Shown piece after piece: positions 27,187-35,989 of a DNA stretch of 64,000 nucleotides. Every line of letters starts with the position of its first letter. Position 1 is the stretch's first letter. A model generated the notes under the pieces. It ran no database searches. It was not told where the DNA came from and saw only the letters and a list, made by a program, of their open reading frames with translations. Origin of the DNA: Bowdeniella nasicola (GTDB taxonomy: Bacteria; Actinomycetota; Actinomycetes; Actinomycetales; Actinomycetaceae); the NCBI RefSeq assembly GCF_900107735.1, contig NZ_FNQV01000001.1, forward strand, positions 62,001 through 126,000, written 5' to 3'. The position numbers were made by a program, and so were the translations under genes.

Positions 27187-28143
27187 CTAGAGCCCGAGCG
27201 AGCGCTGGACAGCCAGCAGCGCGTCCGCGCTCTTGTGCAGCAAGCGGTCCTCGCGTTCATCGAAGGGGAACTCAATCGTTCGTTCCACGCCGCGGCGGCC
27301 AACGACTGACGGTACCGAGAGCGCCACACCGGAGATCCCGCGATAGTTATCGAGCATCGTGGACACCGGCAGCACCGCGTGGTGGTCGCCGAGCAGCGCC
27401 TCCACGATCCGCGCACCCGCGATGCCGATCGCGTAGTTCGTCGCGCCCTTGCCCTTAATGATGCGGTAGGCGGCGTCGGTCACCTCGTGCTCGAGCTCAT
27501 CGAGGAGTTTCGGGGTGAACACCCGGCGTCCCTGCTCATCGGTCCAATCACGCAGCGGCGCCTGCCCAATCGTCGCCGAAGACCACAGCGCAAACTCGGT
27601 GTCGCCATGCTCGCCGATCATCAGCGAATGGACCGAGCGCGGTGAGATGCCGACCTTCCGCCCAACGAGCCAACGCAGGCGGGACGAATCGAGCACGGTT
27701 CCCGAGGACATGACCCGGTTCGTGGGCAGCCCCGAGATCTGCAGCGCCGCCGTTGTGAGAATGTCGCACGGGTTCGTCACAAGAACGTAAATGGCATTCG
27801 GTGCCTGCTGCAGCAGCTGGGGGAGCAGACTCGAAAGAATGTCGACGTTCGCGCCCGCCAGGTCGATGCGCGTCTGGCCGGGCTTTTGCCGCGCGCCGGC
27901 CGTAATGACGACGACGTCGGAATCTGCCACGCACTCGATATCGGAGCCGCCCGTGACGTGAGACGCCTGGAAGAATTGCGTGCCGTGCGCGAGATCCAGC
28001 ACCTCGGCATCGACCTTTTCCGTATTGAGGTCATATAGCGCGATGGTGTTAGCCGAGCCTCGGATCGCCGCGGCATAGGCGAGGGAGGAACCGACGGAGC
28101 CGGCACCGACGACAGCGAGCTTGGTCAGGGGCGAAAGCGTCAT
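27187..28143 (-). CDS. ldh: L-lactate dehydrogenase
   Basis: A 318-residue NAD-dependent dehydrogenase: Rossmann VVGAGSVGSSLAYA, substrate-loop arginine in GARQKPGQTR, catalytic His in MIGEHGD, and SGTVLDSSRLR. The Gln in the active-site loop fits lactate over malate dehydrogenase. It reduces pyruvate to lactate, so mixed or facultative fermentation is likely. A TTAGAT -10 box is six bases from the ATG. Confidence 0.93.
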   Translation of the reverse strand: MTLSPLTKLAVVGAGSVGSSLAYAAAIRGSANTIALYDLNTEKVDAEVLDLAHGTQFFQASHVTGGSDIECVADSDVVVITAGARQKPGQTRIDLAGANVDILSSLLPQLLQQAPNAIYVLVTNPCDILTTAALQISGLPTNRVMSSGTVLDSSRLRWLVGRKVGISPRSVHSLMIGEHGDTEFALWSSATIGQAPLRDWTDEQGRRVFTPKLLDELEHEVTDAAYRIIKGKGATNYAIGIAGARIVEALLGDHHAVLPVSTMLDNYRGISGVALSVPSVVGRRGVERTIEFPFDEREDRLLHKSADALLAVQRSLGL

Positions 28144-28149
28144 ACCTCT

Positions 28150-28155
28150 ATCTAA
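28150..28155 (-). promoter_or_regulatory. Putative -10 box of ldh
   Basis: Minus-strand TTAGAT, six bases, ATG. It shares an 82-base divergent gap with the glycerophosphodiesterase gene. Confidence 0.35.
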
Positions 28156-28225
28156 CAGGCATCACCGCCCCGAATACTAGGACCGATGGCAGCTGCTGGG
28201 CGAGTAGACTTGATACTCGATTCCC

Positions 28226-30049
28226 ATGGTGACAAAGCTGCGAACTTTCTGGCGTTGGCTCATCGCAGATTTTGGCGATGTGGCCCCTCGAGCGCTGAAA
28301 TACCAGATCTTTACCAAGCTGCTCATGGCAGCTTTCATCATCCCGCTCTACGGCCTTCTCGCCACCTACCTCGCCTCCGAAATGGGGGCCGTCACCAACG
28401 CGACGATCATGCAGTTCCTGTTGTCCTGGCGCGGCGCCGTCTTCGCTGCCCTCACCCTCGCGCTGCTGCTCGTCGGGTTCGTCATCGAAATGAACGGCTA
28501 CATCGTGCTGAGCGCTCGGGCGCAGCACGGGCAAAGTGAAACCAGCTACCGACGGCTGCTGCGCTACGGCTTTTCGCGCTCGAAGAACCTGTGGGGACTC
28601 GGCGGAATCATCCTCATCTTCTATCTCGCCGTCATCATCCCGATCAGCGGGGTCGGCTTCAACCTAAGCTTCCTGCGCGGCATCAAACTCCCCAACTTCA
28701 TTGCCTCCTTCATCGAGTTCAACACGTGGTACTCGCTCGCCTACTTCGGCGTCGTCGCCCTGTTCGCGATCGCGGGCGCGCTCTTCATCTTCACGCTGCA
28801 CCTCATCGTGCTGTGCGACTTCAAAGCGGGCCGAGCGCTGAAAACGAGCGCCCGCCTCGTGCGCGAGAATTGGCGACTCGTGCTACTGCACATTGGGCTG
28901 CGCCTCGCGCTATCTGCGGTCTTCGTCGCGATCACGGTCGGCCTATGGTGGGGCCTTGTCGAAGCGCTACTCGATACCTACGGCGCCGATACCTGGCTGC
29001 CGCGAGTCTTCTTCTCCTTCCTGCTGCTCGTCCAATACCTCGCGACGTTCGTCTTCCTGCTGATCGAAATTCCCTACGTCGTCAACGTCGTGACCACGAC
29101 GTTCTATACCGTCATCAAGCGCGACGACAGGCTCTGGCACTACGCCGAGAGTTACCCGCGCCTGCCCACCAAGCACCGGCAATCGATCATTGACCGCCTT
29201 GTGCGCCAGTGGCGCAAGATCGCCGCCGTCCTCATGATCGCCATGACGGCGCTCGCGCTCGTCACCGGAACCTTCTTCGAGGAAGTCTTCCGGCCGGACT
29301 ACGACGTCAAGGTCGCAGCCCACCGTGCCGGCGGCTACGGGACGCCCGAGAACTCCCTGAGCGGGCTCGCCTACGCGATCGACGTTGGCGCGGCCTTCAC
29401 CGAGATCGACGTGCAGCGCACCTCCGATGGCCATTACGTCTTGAACCACGACGAGTCCTTCTCGCGCGTGGCGCGCGATTCGCGAAGCGCCCGGGTCATG
29501 ACCCTCGCCGAGGTCCGCGCGCTCGATATCAGCCTGGATCGCGACGGCTCGGAACACCCTCCCACGCTGGAAGAATTCCTCCTCGCGGCCAAGGGCAAGA
29601 TCAAGGTCATCATCGAGCTCAAGGGCAAAACCGCCGATACGACGATGGCCGACGACGTCGTCGCGATGGTGAAGAAGCTTGGCATGACGAACAACGTCAT
29701 CATCATGGGCCTCGACTACGACCTCGTGCGTTACACCGAGACCACCTACCCCGAGATCGACACCGGCTACGTCTACTTCATTTCGATCGGCGACGTCACG
29801 CGCCTGACCGGGGATTACATCATCTTGGAGGAGGGCGAAGCGACCTCAGCGCGCCTGACCGCCCTGCAGATCGCCGGAAAAAAGACGATGGTGTGGACCG
29901 TCAATGACCGTAAGGGGATGGACAAACTCGCAACCGAGGATATCCAGGCGATTATCACCGACCTGCCGAAGGAAGCGATCGAGGAACTCGCGACGACGCG
30001 CGAGCTCACCGACACCGAGTGGTTCTACCGGATCTTCTTCGACCGCTAA
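28226..30049 (+). CDS. Membrane glycerophosphodiester phosphodiesterase
   Basis: A 607-residue protein in two parts. About 350 N-terminal residues form a multi-helix membrane domain of the glycerophosphoryl diester phosphodiesterase membrane type (about seven helices). A C-terminal extracytoplasmic GDPD domain has the HRAGGYGTPENS, FTEIDVQRTSDG and VLNHDESFSR active-site motifs. It releases an alcohol and glycerol-3-phosphate from glycerophosphodiesters, or trims glycerophosphate polymers outside the cell. It lies divergent from ldh. Its stop overlaps the convergent small gene by four bases. Confidence 0.9.
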   Translation: MVTKLRTFWRWLIADFGDVAPRALKYQIFTKLLMAAFIIPLYGLLATYLASEMGAVTNATIMQFLLSWRGAVFAALTLALLLVGFVIEMNGYIVLSARAQHGQSETSYRRLLRYGFSRSKNLWGLGGIILIFYLAVIIPISGVGFNLSFLRGIKLPNFIASFIEFNTWYSLAYFGVVALFAIAGALFIFTLHLIVLCDFKAGRALKTSARLVRENWRLVLLHIGLRLALSAVFVAITVGLWWGLVEALLDTYGADTWLPRVFFSFLLLVQYLATFVFLLIEIPYVVNVVTTTFYTVIKRDDRLWHYAESYPRLPTKHRQSIIDRLVRQWRKIAAVLMIAMTALALVTGTFFEEVFRPDYDVKVAAHRAGGYGTPENSLSGLAYAIDVGAAFTEIDVQRTSDGHYVLNHDESFSRVARDSRSARVMTLAEVRALDISLDRDGSEHPPTLEEFLLAAKGKIKVIIELKGKTADTTMADDVVAMVKKLGMTNNVIIMGLDYDLVRYTETTYPEIDTGYVYFISIGDVTRLTGDYIILEEGEATSARLTALQIAGKKTMVWTVNDRKGMDKLATEDIQAIITDLPKEAIEELATTRELTDTEWFYRIFFDR

Positions 30050-30219
30050 AGCTCGAACGTCTCATCCTTGCGGATCGCCCGAACCAGATCCGGCAGCATG
30101 ATGAGGGCGGTGCACACAATCGCGAGCCACCAGTAGCGCGGCGAGCGCGTGATGGCCACCGTGAGCAGAAAAATGAGGAAGGAGACGACGAGGAGATTCC
30201 TCACGTACGTGCGCCACAT
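30046..30219 (-). CDS. 57-residue membrane protein in the LCP operon
   Basis: A short gene two bases after the stop of the downstream LCP gene on the same strand. It encodes two hydrophobic helices (about residues 8-23 and 29-44), an RSPRYWW turn between them, and a charged end (IRKDETFEL). Function is unknown. Clean spacing and strong membrane pattern make it a believable gene. Confidence 0.65.
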   Translation of the reverse strand: MWRTYVRNLLVVSFLIFLLTVAITRSPRYWWLAIVCTALIMLPDLVRAIRKDETFEL

Positions 30220-30221
30220 GG

Positions 30222-31514
30222 TTAGCCCGCCGGCGCAATCGTCATGTCCGCCTCGGTGAGCGTCCCGTCGGTCATCTTGGTAAAGAATGCCGTCGCCCGC
30301 TCCGTATCGAGCTTGACCGCTGCCCCGATCTTGCCCGGCCGGAAGCTATAGGAAGCAATCGGCGGATGGCCGGTCAGGCCACCCTCGCCCGACGCGGACT
30401 TAAAGTACCAGGCGAGGTAGGCGAGGTCGATGATCCCCGTATCCGTATCCACCTGCAGGGCCCCCGTGCCGGCATTGACCGCCGACAGCTGGGAGAACGG
30501 GTTGATGATGAACGACGGCGACGCCGCTTTTTTCACCACCGACGAGATGACCTGGCGCTGGCGATCCTGCCGCCCCATGTCACCGCGCGGATCGGAATAG
30601 CGCATCCGGGAAAACGCCAGCGCCGTCGCGCCGTCAGCCTCATGGCAACCGGCCTTCCACACGAGCTCCGACTTCGGATCATTAACGTCGTAATCGAGGC
30701 AGAGATTGACGCCGCCGACGGCGTCGACGATTTGGCGCACGCCGCCCATCCCGATCTCCACGTAGTGATCGATCGTGATGCCGGTCAGGCCTTCGACGGT
30801 CTGCACGAGCAGGGGAGCGCCGCCGATCGCATAGGCCGCGTTGAGCTTGTTGTTGCCGTGCCCGGGAATCGCGACGTACGTATCGCGCGGGAGCGAGACG
30901 AGGGACGTTTGGCCGTTGGGGGCGCGGTTGAGCAGGATGATCGTATCAGTGCGCTGGCCCTGCGTGCCATCAGGAATCTCGCCGTCATCGCGCGAATCCG
31001 AACCCGCGAGCAGGTAGGTGGTTCCGGGCGTATCGCCGGCGCCCGAGAGCGCCTCGACCCGATCGAGCTTGGAATTCGCCCAGAGCAACAGCCCGATCGG
31101 CCAGGCGAGCAGCAGCACGAGAATCAGTACGGCGATCTTCTTGCCGCGGCCTTTCCGTCGGCGACGAGGCGGCCGAGAAACCGGGGACGCCGTCTGGCCG
31201 GCAGGCGCCGCCTGACGTTCTGCCTCACGAGTGTGAACGGGCCGGCTTACTGCGGGCCGCTCGGTCGCGGGCCGCTCGGCAGCGGGGCGGCGGGCGGCCG
31301 CCGGGGGCTGCTTAGGCGGAAACTGCGGCGGCGCGTCGCTCGCCTGCTCCTCGCGCCGCGGGCTAGTCGCGCGGCGTTCCGGCTGGATGGACTTGCGGAC
31401 AGGTTCAAAGCGCGGGCGCGGCGCCGAGCCGGAATCGCCTACGCGCCGGGCGCCCTCGACCCCAGGAGCCTCGGAGCGTTTCTTTGGTTGAAACCGCGGA
31501 GGAAGATCACTCAT
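30222..31514 (-). CDS. LytR-CpsA-Psr (LCP) family glycopolymer transferase
   Basis: A 430-residue protein with a long disordered Pro/Arg-rich cytoplasmic region (1-120), one transmembrane helix (about 126-147), and an LCP domain. LCP motifs are GSDSRDDG, RTDTIILL, SLPRDTYVAIPG, then FSRMRYSD and RQDRQRQVI. LCP enzymes move a polyprenyl-linked glycopolymer onto peptidoglycan or protein. It overlaps the upstream LCP gene by eight bases. I start at ATG 31514; an ATG 12 bases upstream and a much longer but implausible Arg-rich N-terminus are also in frame. Confidence 0.88.
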   Translation of the reverse strand: MSDLPPRFQPKKRSEAPGVEGARRVGDSGSAPRPRFEPVRKSIQPERRATSPRREEQASDAPPQFPPKQPPAAARRPAAERPATERPAVSRPVHTREAERQAAPAGQTASPVSRPPRRRRKGRGKKIAVLILVLLLAWPIGLLLWANSKLDRVEALSGAGDTPGTTYLLAGSDSRDDGEIPDGTQGQRTDTIILLNRAPNGQTSLVSLPRDTYVAIPGHGNNKLNAAYAIGGAPLLVQTVEGLTGITIDHYVEIGMGGVRQIVDAVGGVNLCLDYDVNDPKSELVWKAGCHEADGATALAFSRMRYSDPRGDMGRQDRQRQVISSVVKKAASPSFIINPFSQLSAVNAGTGALQVDTDTGIIDLAYLAWYFKSASGEGGLTGHPPIASYSFRPGKIGAAVKLDTERATAFFTKMTDGTLTEADMTIAPAG

Positions 31515-32778
31515 TGGGCTCTGCATTCGCTCGGGTACACGTGGGGAACTCATCGTCTTGCTCGGCCGTGGTGCCGTGCTCCAGCGTGGGGCTCGGCGTC
31601 GGCGTTGGTGAGCTCGTCGTTGCTGACGCCGACGGGGTCGGGCTCGCAGTGTCGGGCGAGGCAGTCTCGCTCGGGCTGGGGCTCGCCGAGGCGGTGGCAG
31701 CTGAAGGATCATACGTGAGCGGACGATCCATGATGATGTTCGTCCAGATGCGTTCCGCGTCCTTGCCCATGTATATCTCGCTGCCGGCCCAGTCGAAGGG
31801 CGCCGTCATGAACGTGATGTGAGCAGGGTCGATGTTGCGCACCGAGTAGGCCAAGCCAGCCATGGTCGACAGCGATCCAATCTGCGGCCCCGTCGAGAGC
31901 GACTGCGTCGCAGCATCCAGGAACGTATAGAGCGAGGGCATATTCGTCAGCAGATTACGGCTGAGCGCCTCGCGGATGATCGCCGCGACGAGCTGCTGCT
32001 GACGGTCGATACGGCCGATGTCAGAGCCATCGCCCTGCGCATAGCGCGAGCGAGCCGCCGCCAGGGCATCGTGCCCGTCGAGGAGGCGGCAGCCCTTCTT
32101 GATGTGCAGATCGGCGCGACGATCATCGACGTCCTTCGGGAAGTACAGTGGCACGCCCCCCAGCGCATCCACCATCGTTTGGAAGCCCTGGAAATCGACG
32201 ACGACGTAATCGTCGATGTAGATGCCGGTGAGAGATTCGACGGTCTTGATCGTGCAGGCCGCAGCCTCCGAGACGTTGCCCTTCTCACCGCCGCGAGCAA
32301 ACGCATCATTGAACTTTCGGTTCTTTCCAGGCTTCGTTGTCGTGCCATCGTGCAGGGTGCAGGAGGGAATGTCGATGCGAAGATCGCGCGGAATGGAGAC
32401 GGCATCAATGCGCGAGCGGTCGGCGGCGATGTGGATGAGCATCGTCGCATCCGAGCGCATGCCCTCCACATTTGAATCGGCAAAGTCGCCCGTCCGGACA
32501 TCGGATCCCATGACGAGCAGGTTGATGGGGTTGCCCGCGTTCGGGTCGATCGGCGGTTGCGAGGACTGCGACGGGCGATCTCCAATGATCGAATCGATGT
32601 CCTCGACGTTGACGTTGCCCTGGAGTCGAACCCAGGCCAATCCAAAGGCTGTCGCAAGGAATAGCAGAACCCCGAGCACGCCGGCAATAGCGATATGCCA
32701 TCGCGGATTCATGCCGCGGACACTGCCCACCCGGCGCGCATGAGCCTTGCGGTGGGAGAGTTGTCGAAGATTCTGCAC
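31507..32778 (-). CDS. LytR-CpsA-Psr (LCP) family glycopolymer transferase
   Basis: A 423-residue LCP protein: transmembrane helix at about 27-49, LCP core with VMGSDVRTGDF, RSDATMLIHI, SIPRDLRIDIP, then AARSRYAQGDGSDIGRIDRQQQL. A Ser/Thr/Pro-rich C-terminal tail (from about residue 365) would be exposed outside the membrane. It is first of a tandem LCP pair at the edge of the glycan locus, so it may attach that locus's polymers. The GTG start is eight bases from a TATGAT box. Confidence 0.9.
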   Translation of the reverse strand: MQNLRQLSHRKAHARRVGSVRGMNPRWHIAIAGVLGVLLFLATAFGLAWVRLQGNVNVEDIDSIIGDRPSQSSQPPIDPNAGNPINLLVMGSDVRTGDFADSNVEGMRSDATMLIHIAADRSRIDAVSIPRDLRIDIPSCTLHDGTTTKPGKNRKFNDAFARGGEKGNVSEAAACTIKTVESLTGIYIDDYVVVDFQGFQTMVDALGGVPLYFPKDVDDRRADLHIKKGCRLLDGHDALAAARSRYAQGDGSDIGRIDRQQQLVAAIIREALSRNLLTNMPSLYTFLDAATQSLSTGPQIGSLSTMAGLAYSVRNIDPAHITFMTAPFDWAGSEIYMGKDAERIWTNIIMDRPLTYDPSAATASASPSPSETASPDTASPTPSASATTSSPTPTPSPTLEHGTTAEQDDEFPTCTRANAEPNE

Positions 32779-32786
32779 GGTAACCG

Positions 32787-32792
32787 ATCATA
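32787..32792 (-). promoter_or_regulatory. Putative -10 box of the LCP operon
   Basis: Minus-strand TATGAT, eight bases from the GTG at 32778, so the message has almost no leader. No convincing -35 is seen. Confidence 0.45.
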
Positions 32793-32890
32793 CGGCGTTG
32801 TCATCGCAGAAACGAGGAAGCGCGCGAAAAAGCACAAGAAACCATCTTTGAGGTTCATGGGGGATCAATCTCAAGTAGGAGGACACGTGA

Positions 32891-32896
32891 CACACT
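32891..32896 (+). promoter_or_regulatory. Putative -10 box of the first DUF6541 gene
   Basis: CACACT, six bases, GTG at 32903. A GTAGGAGGA stretch upstream is too far (about 19 bases) to act as its ribosome-binding site. Confidence 0.35.
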
Positions 32897-32902
32897 AGTG
32901 CC

Positions 32903-34804
32903 GTGCTCTCACTGCTATCCGTCGCTGCCCTGGTGTTTGTTCCGGGCGCACTTGTACTCGGGTGTGCGCGGGTCCCGTGGCGTTGGGGGTTTGGGCTAGC
33001 TCCGGGTGTAAGCCTGCTACTGGCGGAAGCGGGAGCCACGACGGTGTATTTCTCCGGAGTTCCCTACACCGGGTGGACCATGGCGCTCGGCCTGACGTTA
33101 GTGTGCCTCGCGACATTAGCTATTGGACATTTCAGGCCGCTCGGAGAATCAACGGCGGGATTGCCTACACCGTGGCCGTGGCGAACTTACATCGGCATGT
33201 GTGCCGGATTGGGGTTGTTAGCCGCACCCCTCATCATCGGAATGGGCGGAGTCTCGATGCTGCTTCAGCAGTGGGACGGCGTATTCCACTTGTCGGCCCT
33301 TCGCGCGATTCGCGAGCATGACATTGCTAGTTCGCTATGGGCACTTGCACCGTTGTATCAAAGCGGTGCTTCACCGTCCTATTACCCCTCGGCCTACCAT
33401 GCGCTGATCTCGCTTTCGCCAACCGATGGTGTCTCGACTTTGAACGCGAGCATCTATATTTTCGCGACGCTGGTCTGGGGATCGGGTCTCGCCATGCTGG
33501 CGGCATCGATTGAGAAGCGGTGGGGGACCGAGCTAGGGATTCGAACTGGCTCACTCGTGGGCTGGATTCTCCCTATCGCAGCTGCCTTCGTTTCGGTCCC
33601 CTCAGTCCTGTTCCCGCTACTATCAGCGCTCCCCTATGCGGTTTCGGTGGTCCTGGTTCCTGGCATAATTGCGGCGTTACTGACGGGCGAACGGCGAATT
33701 GTGCTAGCCGCGAGTCTCGCCAGTCTTGGAATGATCGTCACACACCCAATCTCAGTCGCATCTTTAGCATTGATCATTGGCCCGACGATGGTCATGCGGT
33801 TCGTCCCGCAGCTGATGGTCAGCTGGCGGGGGCTAACCTCGTGGCGTGACCGATTGCGAGTGCTCATCCTCATCATCGTCGCAGTGACCGGAAGCTTCAT
33901 CTATTGGAAGCTGCTTTCGGCAGTGCGCGGCTACGAAAGGAAGACCGGGGCCAACCCCTTCGGGGAGTTTTTTGGCGGACTCATTGACCTAACAAGCCTA
34001 TGGCGAGCACACGACTGGTATCTGGGAGGCGTCGCGTTGGCCATGCTCGCCGTCTTCGGCGCAGTCGTGATGTGGCGGAGTCTGCCACGGTGGATTTCGG
34101 TGGGAGCGACTACCACGTGGCTCATTGCGTTGCTCGTCCGAGCAGTCGCGCGCAGCGATGTGTGGTGGCTGCAGCAGCTAGCTTCTCCGTGGTATTCGCA
34201 AGCAGCTCGAGTAGCGCCAATTATCACCATGATTATGGCACTCTTCACGGCGCTCGCGGTCGCTCACTTGCTTCGCCAGGCGTCCGCTACAACAGTTGTC
34301 ACGACGGTGATGCTATTCGGCTTGGTAACGGGCGGTTGGCGTACATTGCCCCGGACGGAGCTCGTCCGGGCGGCATATCAGCCAGGAGAGATTGCCTACG
34401 GCACCATGGCGGATAGTGATGATTTTGCAGTCCTGACCTGGCTCAGAGACAACGGTTTGCCTCAGAAGGGAGCTCTGATTGGAGATCCAGCAAATGGTGC
34501 CGCGTTCGCATACGGGTTTTCGGGCGTCGATTCTCAGGTTCGTCAGCTGACACTTGCCACCCTGCCGCCCTACGTATGGTCGGCTGTCATGGGCTTGTCG
34601 GACCGGAAGGACGATCTGTGCTCGGAACTTCGAGAAAATGGCGTGCGCTATATCTACCTGGACGCGGATACCTCGACGGAGGGAGCAAAAGTGAGCCTGG
34701 ATGCGACGGGTATGTACGACGTGGACACCACAGGGTGGAGCCGTGTGACGTCCTCGGGGTCGGTCAGTGTGTGGGAGCTTCCGGATCAATGTCATCGTCA
34801 GTAA
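32903..34804 (+). CDS. DUF6541-like polytopic membrane protein, copy 1
   Basis: A 633-residue protein with a dozen or more transmembrane segments and an extracytoplasmic C-terminal domain (from about residue 490). Shared with two paralogues in this window: WDGVFHLSALRAI near residue 120, a YYPSAYHALISL motif, and a C-terminal GDPANGAAFAYG motif. The layout (N-terminal helices, acidic loop, long soluble C-domain) resembles GT-C glycosyltransferases, so it may add a sugar from a lipid carrier outside the membrane. No activity is proved. The base composition looks less GC-rich than the flanks. Confidence 0.7.
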   Translation: MLSLLSVAALVFVPGALVLGCARVPWRWGFGLAPGVSLLLAEAGATTVYFSGVPYTGWTMALGLTLVCLATLAIGHFRPLGESTAGLPTPWPWRTYIGMCAGLGLLAAPLIIGMGGVSMLLQQWDGVFHLSALRAIREHDIASSLWALAPLYQSGASPSYYPSAYHALISLSPTDGVSTLNASIYIFATLVWGSGLAMLAASIEKRWGTELGIRTGSLVGWILPIAAAFVSVPSVLFPLLSALPYAVSVVLVPGIIAALLTGERRIVLAASLASLGMIVTHPISVASLALIIGPTMVMRFVPQLMVSWRGLTSWRDRLRVLILIIVAVTGSFIYWKLLSAVRGYERKTGANPFGEFFGGLIDLTSLWRAHDWYLGGVALAMLAVFGAVVMWRSLPRWISVGATTTWLIALLVRAVARSDVWWLQQLASPWYSQAARVAPIITMIMALFTALAVAHLLRQASATTVVTTVMLFGLVTGGWRTLPRTELVRAAYQPGEIAYGTMADSDDFAVLTWLRDNGLPQKGALIGDPANGAAFAYGFSGVDSQVRQLTLATLPPYVWSAVMGLSDRKDDLCSELRENGVRYIYLDADTSTEGAKVSLDATGMYDVDTTGWSRVTSSGSVSVWELPDQCHRQ

Positions 34805-35225
34805 TCGGCTGGCGATGCGGAGCATTTTGGCGCGGTTCTGGAGCTCGCGCAATTGCTAACTGTCTGGACAACTCGGTGATACGGCGTTCCAAAGCCGAAA
34901 AACGCTTGAAGGTCGTGGCGACGAAACTGAAGAATGCGACAACGAGGGCGTAGAGGAGGAGGTCAGCGCCACGACCGACTCCAACAAGACGTGCTATCTG
35001 GCTTGCCGCGGAGGGGAAGATGATGAAATAAACCGCGATTGCGGCAAATAATGCCATGAGCAATCGCCGAATTGCTTGGTGGCGGGCACCCGCGGATGAA
35101 CGGGTCAGAATTACTCCTGCGATGACTACACCAACGATGAGGAGTAGCTGAATCCAAAACCGATTCGAAGTGGCGAACGCTGTGAGAGACAGTGGGGCGG
35201 TTACGGTGGCGGTAGCAACATTCAC
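34764..35225 (-). CDS. DUF2304-family membrane protein
   Basis: A 153-residue protein with three or four hydrophobic helices and the family hallmark GVGRGADLLLYALVVAFF, followed by a coiled region (FKRFSALERRITELSRQLAI). DUF2304 proteins usually sit beside DPM1-like glycosyltransferases, as here, and are thought to support lipid-sugar synthesis. The GTG start lies 20 bases after the glycosyltransferase stop. Its 3' end overlaps copy 1 of the DUF6541-like gene by 41 bases. Confidence 0.82.
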   Translation of the reverse strand: MNVATATVTAPLSLTAFATSNRFWIQLLLIVGVVIAGVILTRSSAGARHQAIRRLLMALFAAIAVYFIIFPSAASQIARLVGVGRGADLLLYALVVAFFSFVATTFKRFSALERRITELSRQLAIARAPEPRQNAPHRQPITDDDIDPEAPTH

Positions 35226-35245
35226 AGTAATAGATTCCTTGTTCT

Positions 35246-35926
35246 CTAGCGCATGATGAGGTCGACGAGGATGTTGACCGAGTTCAAGAGTGACTGTCCC
35301 TTCGAACGGGAGTAGTCGGTGTAGCGAATATGTACGGGCATCTCAGCCCACGGCAACTTGGTGTGGGCGAGCTGAGAGACGATTTCCGATGCGTGAGCCA
35401 TGCCGTCCTGACGAATTCTGATCCCCGAGAGGGCATCTCGTCGCAGACACCGCAGTCCGTTATGGGCATCGGTCAGCTTGAGCCCCGTGGTGAGTCGGGT
35501 CATGAGGGCCGCGGTTTTGAGAACGATGCGCTTCAGTAAGCCAGGCTTCGTTCGCTTATCCAGAAACCGAGATCCGTAGATGATAGCGAGATCGTCCTTC
35601 TTGGCACGCTCCACCATCGCTACGGCTTCCAAGGGATCGTGCTGACCATCGGCGTCGAAGGTCACGACGTATGCGCCATCGGTCTTGATGAGAACGTAGT
35701 CGAAACCCGTTTGCAGCGCGGCGCCCTGACCGAGGTTGACGGGATGCTGAACGACGATCGCGCCCGCTTGCGCTGCCAGTTCCGCGGAGTTGTCTCGAGA
35801 CCCATCATCGATGCACACAATGTTTGGAAAGAAGCGCAGGGCTTCGGTGATGACATCGCCGATGACCTCCGCCTCGTTGTACAGGGGTACGACAAGCCAG
35901 GCATCGTCTACGGGTGTGGGACTCAT
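35246..35926 (-). CDS. Family-2 glycosyltransferase, polyprenyl-phosphate sugar synthase type
   Basis: A 226-residue GT-A enzyme: LVVPLYNEAEVIGDVI opening, CIDDGSRDNS, and the metal motif TFDADGQHD. It resembles dolichyl-phosphate mannose synthases, so it likely loads a sugar from a nucleotide donor onto polyprenyl phosphate. That lipid-sugar would suit the GT-C-like membrane proteins of this locus. I use the ATG at 35926, where the family begins. The partner DUF2304 gene follows directly. Confidence 0.87.
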   Translation of the reverse strand: MSPTPVDDAWLVVPLYNEAEVIGDVITEALRFFPNIVCIDDGSRDNSAELAAQAGAIVVQHPVNLGQGAALQTGFDYVLIKTDGAYVVTFDADGQHDPLEAVAMVERAKKDDLAIIYGSRFLDKRTKPGLLKRIVLKTAALMTRLTTGLKLTDAHNGLRCLRRDALSGIRIRQDGMAHASEIVSQLAHTKLPWAEMPVHIRYTDYSRSKGQSLLNSVNILVDLIMR

Positions 35927-35952
35927 AGGGGTATTGTTGCAGGAGTTAGCGG

Positions 35953-35958
35953 TAAAGT
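35953..35958 (+). promoter_or_regulatory. Putative -10 box of the diacetamido-uronate operon
   Basis: TAAAGT about 31 bases before the ATG at 35990, which also has a TAGGAGG ribosome-binding site. The -35 is unclear. Confidence 0.3.
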
Positions 35959-35989
35959 CCGCAACCGGCCGCATGCCCTAGGAGGATTA

